From: Montifringilla adamsi | Taxonomy: Eukaryota > Chordata > Aves > Passeriformes > Passeridae | Assembly: GCA_017590115.1 (NCBI GenBank) | Contig: JAGGNK010007559.1 | Span: 6,798,641-6,862,640, forward strand | Direction of reading: 5' to 3' | Length of the DNA: 64,000 bases | Part shown: piece by piece, positions 58,798 through 64,000 of the stretch | Layout of the letters: each line of letters starts with the position of its first letter | How positions within the stretch are numbered: position 1 is the stretch's first letter | Notes under the pieces: model-generated | The model's input: only the letters and a program-made list of their open reading frames with translations | What the model was told of the DNA's origin: nothing | Database searches by the model: none | Position numbers and translations under genes: made by a program

Positions 58798-60004
58798 AAT
58801 CATAATCTTTCTTTTCTTCCCTCAAGCTGCGATCAAGCTCTTACCATTTTAATTTAAAACAAAAAATTAAATCAAAGCTAGTTCATTAACACCCAGGATG
58901 TCCAAGAGTAACAGATGTTATTGATCTGAAATTCTCACACAATCCCTAATCACAATAGTTAACACAACAGAGATGTCACCTGACCAAAGAGGGGAGGCAG
59001 CATTTTTGTGCTGCCAGTAAATAAAAACAAAAGCATGTCACGTTTGTTGCAATTTGACAAGCAGGTTGAACAAAACAGATAAATAATTTATCAAGCCAAA
59101 ATGTGATTTGCTGCTATGCCTGTGCTAACACTTGTCTGTCAGTCCTGGCACATCACAAGCTGGACCTTGCAGAGAGGCTGTAACAGCTCCTCCATTAAAC
59201 TGGCAAAGGCAGCTGAGCTTCAAATTAGCACCATCTCCCTGGTTATCACAAAATGCAACACGTGCTAAGGCAGTGTCACAAAATCAGCTGAGCTGACCAC
59301 TTTGTTCAACACTCAGAACTCCTGCAGCCTTCAGGTAGCTCACAGAGCTCATCTTTTTCTGCTTTCAGGGACAAGTTTAGATAATCATCATAAAAACCTT
59401 CTAAATAAAAATAAAGATGCCATATTTAAGGTGGAATGTGTTTACTCCTTGCTTGCAAAGACCACTTTACACTTTCAGACTGGAATACTCCATAACTATG
59501 TCTCCTGCACAGAAATACCTTCAGCAACATGGTCTTCATGTAAGCAGGTCCAAGCTCTTCTACAAATACAGAACACACACTTTGTTAACATCAGCTACTT
59601 CTTTCCCACACACTTCATCCTCATGCCTACAAAAGTTGGCTAATGGAACATAACCCACCTTCAGATTACTTTCACACATAAGAGGAACAGTATTTGAGAA
59701 GTTTGCACTCAAACCAGGCCTTGAACGCTTTGGCAGATCAGAAGAATGCAGTCCCTTATAGCACCATCTCTTTGTGACACAGATCTCCAACTGCCAGGCT
59801 GCCAAATCAACTACATTTCAGATAACTGTACTCGGTTTTACGTCTCTGTAGTGTTCTGACAGTTTTGCCACCTTAGACTGCAATATCAATCAAATATTGA
59901 TGGCAATTATCATCTTAATTCAAGGCCACCTGCCAGGGAACATGACCTAAGCACACCTCTACAAATCAACCATCACACACAGCAGAGCTGCCACTCACTG
60001 CTAA

Positions 60005-60175
60005 GTCACAGAATAATGGAGCTTGGAAGGGCCTCTGGAAGACACCCAAGTCCCCTCCTGCTCAAAGCAGTCTAATTAGATTAGAGTGCTCAGGGACGTG
60101 TCTGGGTATCTCCAAGGATGGGGATTCCACAACTTTTCTGGGCAACCTATTCTAATATTTGACCTATTTCACGAT
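60005..60175 (-). repeat. CR1 LINE fragment
   Basis: GTCACAGAATAATGGAGCTT, then GGAAGGGCCTCTGGAAGACA, CTCCAAGGATGGGGATTCCA and CAACTTTTCTGGGCAACCTA match the antisense CR1 3' region. It decays to the right. Confidence 0.85.
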
Positions 60176-61789
60176 AAAGCACATAGTGTTTGCAATTTGG
60201 CTGAATCATTAATTCAGAAAATTGTTTCTCACACATTAAAATCATCAAGACCACAGAGAGTCCATCCCATTACAACAAATGGGAAATGATGGAGGAGTGT
60301 GTAAAGAAGGGAGAGGAAAGATGAATGTGAAGACAGCTTCACTCAAACCAGGAAAAATACTGGCACATCTCTTCAGCATGCCTTGATCTTCTGTTCTGTA
60401 GGACAGACACCACGACACAACAGCCAATGCAGGTGAAATCACAGAGGAGGGAGGGGAAAGAGCAGTAGGGAGACATTGCTCCCCTCATTTATCATCTTCC
60501 TGCCTCTATTTGAAACTGTTCCACTCTATTCTGACACAGAAAAATGGTTTTCAAGCAGGAACTGAAAATGCCATCTCAGCATCAACTGTTAGCAAACACT
60601 CAATCCTCTTAAGGGCTGACAAAGAAAATAAGTGTAGTGACAAACACTCCTGAGGACAGAACCTGTGACGACTGTCAAGCGTATGATCAGAACGGGAAAA
60701 GTAATCTTGACTTGGCTGAACCAAATTGTGAAGTGACCAAAATCCTATCAAGGAAATCTTCTTTTAGCACATAAGGAAGCTGGTTTGCGTATCACACAAA
60801 AGCAAAAACCTCAGAATTCAAGATGATGACCTTTTACTTAAAACACCACCTGGATAATTTGAGTCATAAAAACAATCTCTAAGCACCCCTGAATTAATTA
60901 TGATGACATCTACTGGGAAAAGTAGATTATTCACTTCTTCAGAAAAACACTTTCCAGCTATGCCCAAACCCTATGACAAAAGAGAAAGAGGAAATAGAGC
61001 AGTAGTTTACAGTTTAAAGACAAAACAATTTTAACATGTAAAATATTAATTAATATGTTTAGTGCTCCTACGTTAACCCCACAGAAACAGTTCTCAGAGC
61101 CCCATGGCTTTAACTTTACACTTCTGATTAGATTTAGGAGTAGAGAAATTACAATGAGATGACAAAGAATGTGATTTTTCTTCTCTTTTCTCCTCCTGGT
61201 TCCTGCCAAACCATCAACATGTATTAGATACACTTTAGATCGGAGTATTTGGCACTTAGCAAGAAGGCTGATAGTTTTGGGGGACATAAAACCTGAGTAA
61301 CAAATACCGAGACTGAATTTAACTCCTCCAAACTTCAATATATACAGAAAAAAAAAGGGTGAAGACTGTAAAGGCATCGGGACAACTGTAAACTGTTCGA
61401 ATTGAAAAAACAGTAAATCAAGATTTCAAGTAGGAATCTCTCAGGTAGGAATTTCTCAGCTTCCTTATTTACTTTTTAAGTAACAGGATGGGCCACCTTC
61501 ACCCCTCCCAGCAGGACCCCAGTCACCAATAAGTTCCTGTGAAGCAACAGGAAAAGCATGAAGCTAGAGAGCTGCAGCACTGTCACAAGGAAGCAGCAAT
61601 CCTGCCTTTCTTTGGAAAAGGCTCAGCAACTAGTATTTAGAGTATGTGAAGTTTAGAGAAAGCTGAGTGAGCATCTCCTGAGAGGCAGTACCACATGGTG
61701 CTACACAGCCACTAGGCAGAGAGCAGAGGACCCACCGTCCTGCCAGGGTTACAGAAACCACAGAAGCAGCTTTTACCATGTAGTGCGCC

Positions 61790-61790
<1 letters not shown>

Positions 61791-61836
<46 letters not shown>
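61791..61836. repeat. Pure 46-base poly(A) tract
   Basis: Forty-six consecutive A between GTGCGCCC and GGAGGCC. No direct repeats or gene-like body are recognised beside it, so it may be a simple repeat, a decayed retrocopy tail or a sequence-assembly effect. Confidence 0.95.
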
Positions 61837-61838
<2 letters not shown>

Positions 61839-64000
61839 AGGCCAAACACTTTTCCTCTTCACTCAGCTGTTTTACAATTGCAAGCCAAAGGTCAACTATC
61901 TTCACTCACTTTTGGAAACCAGCCACAAGATTACTAACAACCAGCTTAATGGCTCCAGTTCAAGTGCTATTCAATCAGGTCCTGAATCTGTGGGTAGGCA
62001 GCAGTAATGGCACATGACATCATAGGCAAGTTATCTGCTGAGGTCAGAGCAGCCAGACTGGGCATCTCTGCCTTCTCTCCTCACAGGGAGAAACATGGAC
62101 TTCCAAGGACTGGGAATTAAACTGTTAAGAGATTTGTTCTTGCCTTGTGTGACACATCTTGCTACAAATCAATCCTCTGCCATCCTCAAATGGCCAGACC
62201 TGGTTCTCTGGAGTGCATCACCACCGGTGTCTCACAGTTAAAAGGCTTCACTATGCATGAATAACACAAGCCCTCAGCAAGGGACACTGAAGGGTCCAGG
62301 TGCATTCAACATGTTACAAGTTTATTCCTCTTCCCAACTCCCTTGAGGACAGGAGGATTGACCTGGTTAACGAGAGACATCACACAGGGCACATGACTGG
62401 GATACCCTGAGATTTCTCAGTCATGAGGAGAGTTCTAACAAACAGATCTGGCATTTTGGGTGGAAATTAATTTCCACAACCACAAACACATTTGAAGTGA
62501 AACAGATTTTTCAAAGCAATAAAGTGCCACAGAAGTTTGTCAGTATGGGTAAACTGGAACAGTTCTAACTTGTTTGGATTTATTTGTCTGAAATTTGCCA
62601 GCTTTACACAGTGAATCTCACCACACTGCACAGACTCAGCTCAACGATGTGCTGAAGGATTCCTGTAAGTCCTGATGCTTCCATTGACTTTAGTGATAAT
62701 CATGAGCAATTTACCATTTCTATGGCTCAGTTTATGCATCAGTGATGTAAACATGTAAAATTTGTGAACATTTTCATATGAATATGAACTGAAAAGAAAG
62801 GAAACACAGATTGAAGAACTGTGCATAAATGCTTTGAGGAAGTATTCAGCCTAAGTTTAGGGTAAAGTAGGAAAACCCTTTGAATTCTAGGAAAAATATA
62901 ATTATTAATGCAGTGTAACAGCATACATGTTTATATTTGTGTGACAAAACTTGTATCTATGGGATGACATCAAGCAGACAGGACTCAAGAACATCTTACT
63001 ATCAGCCACTGTGCACAGATGCAAGACTTTTAACACAGACTATACTTCAATAACACAAAAAAAATTATTTTTCCTTGAATTCTTAGAGAACATATTTTTA
63101 AACAAATGAAAATTTTATTTTTTAATGTACTTAAACTTCTACCCCAAACTAAATGAAAATGGCTGAGAATACACTTTACAATAAACTGCATTTCATAAAA
63201 CTTCATTTTTCCTTCCTGTTCAGCATTTTCTAAAAGCTGACTTCAGCTATGCTCTACTTCAAATACACTGTAAAAGTTGAGGGCAGCTAGTAGTAACTCA
63301 AAATAGAAGAATACAGCTCAGGTTAAAAAAAAAAAAAAACACCAAAAAAACCCCAAGGTTATCACAAAAGGTTTTCAAAATTCTGACAGTCTCAAGCATT
63401 TAAAAATAGCCCTAGGAAATATCCTGGTAATTTACACACACAGTGGCACTGAGGTGTACAGGTCTAACAGGAGTTTTTAGGCCAATTATGGGGCAGGGAT
63501 GTGTAGGACACACAGAGATGCAATCATTTTATAAGTTAAAATCTCAAAGCATGATATGCTTTAGCAATCTTTATCTGTTTATTGCCTCACACTTTTAACA
63601 AAGCCATAATTGAAATATCAGCTACAAAAGATACATATTAGGTTTACCCATACAGGTTATTTTTCCAGCTTATTTTAAAATAGTAGTTAAAATCAAGCCC
63701 TTTCCTGGCAAAAATGTTGAGTAGATGAGTAATCCCACTGAGGTCTGCAGGACTTGATTTGTCAGCATACACACAGTTACAGCCTTACATCTGCAGGAAA
63801 AGCACCTCTCAAAACTGCTTCTACTCTAAGCATTTTAGAAAAAAAACCAGCTTAAAGATACCTTAACACCAAAGATATCACACTAGGAAGGTGAAGCCCA
63901 CTTTTATGGAGAAATAGTGATTATGAATGAACTCCATTAAAGCATTTTGCAGTATGGCTCTTATTACTTGGAAGAAACAAAGCTCTGAGCTACACTTCAC

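Overview
This is a piece of a vertebrate nuclear genome, most likely a bird. Coding exons are short with GT-AG introns, promoters lie in CpG islands, and the scattered repeats are degenerate CR1 LINE fragments carrying the ATTCTATGA-type 3' terminus typical of avian CR1. Species cannot be named from the sequence alone. There is no bacterial, phage, CRISPR or mobile defence content.

Four conserved protein-coding genes are present. MRPS7 (+ strand, about 430-3620; its first exon lies left of the window or could not be found) runs tail-to-tail into MIF4GD (- strand, coding 4512-6418, 5' end in a CpG island near 8.1-8.7 kb). A 3.8-kb stretch with no confident gene follows, then SLC25A19 (- strand, coding 12876-18198, CpG-island promoter near 18.3-18.6 kb), then GRB2 (- strand, 3' end near 19.8 kb, coding exons 21974-30605). 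The GRB2 5' intron fills the rest of the window to 64000, and the exon encoding its first 26 residues is not in view. The order and orientations match the human 17q25.1 block GGA3-MRPS7-MIF4GD-SLC25A19-GRB2 as I recall it. All coding exon boundaries below were read from GT/AG sites and codon phase. The summed exons give 222 aa for MIF4GD, 322 aa for SLC25A19 and residues 27-217 of GRB2, which agree with the human proteins (222, 320 and 217 aa).

Functionally these are unrelated housekeeping genes: a mitochondrial small-subunit ribosomal protein, a MIF4G adaptor for histone-mRNA translation, the mitochondrial thiamine pyrophosphate carrier, and the SH3-SH2-SH3 adaptor that links receptor tyrosine kinases to SOS/Ras.

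I found no clearly new biological system. The leads most worth checking are two unexplained minus-strand open frames that begin exactly at good splice acceptors (28125-28409 inside a GRB2 intron; 9567-9799 between MIF4GD and SLC25A19), two residue changes in the very conserved GRB2 C-terminal SH3 domain, a 48-bp triplication inside a CR1 copy, a 27-bp minisatellite in the GRB2 5' intron, and a pure 46-A tract.
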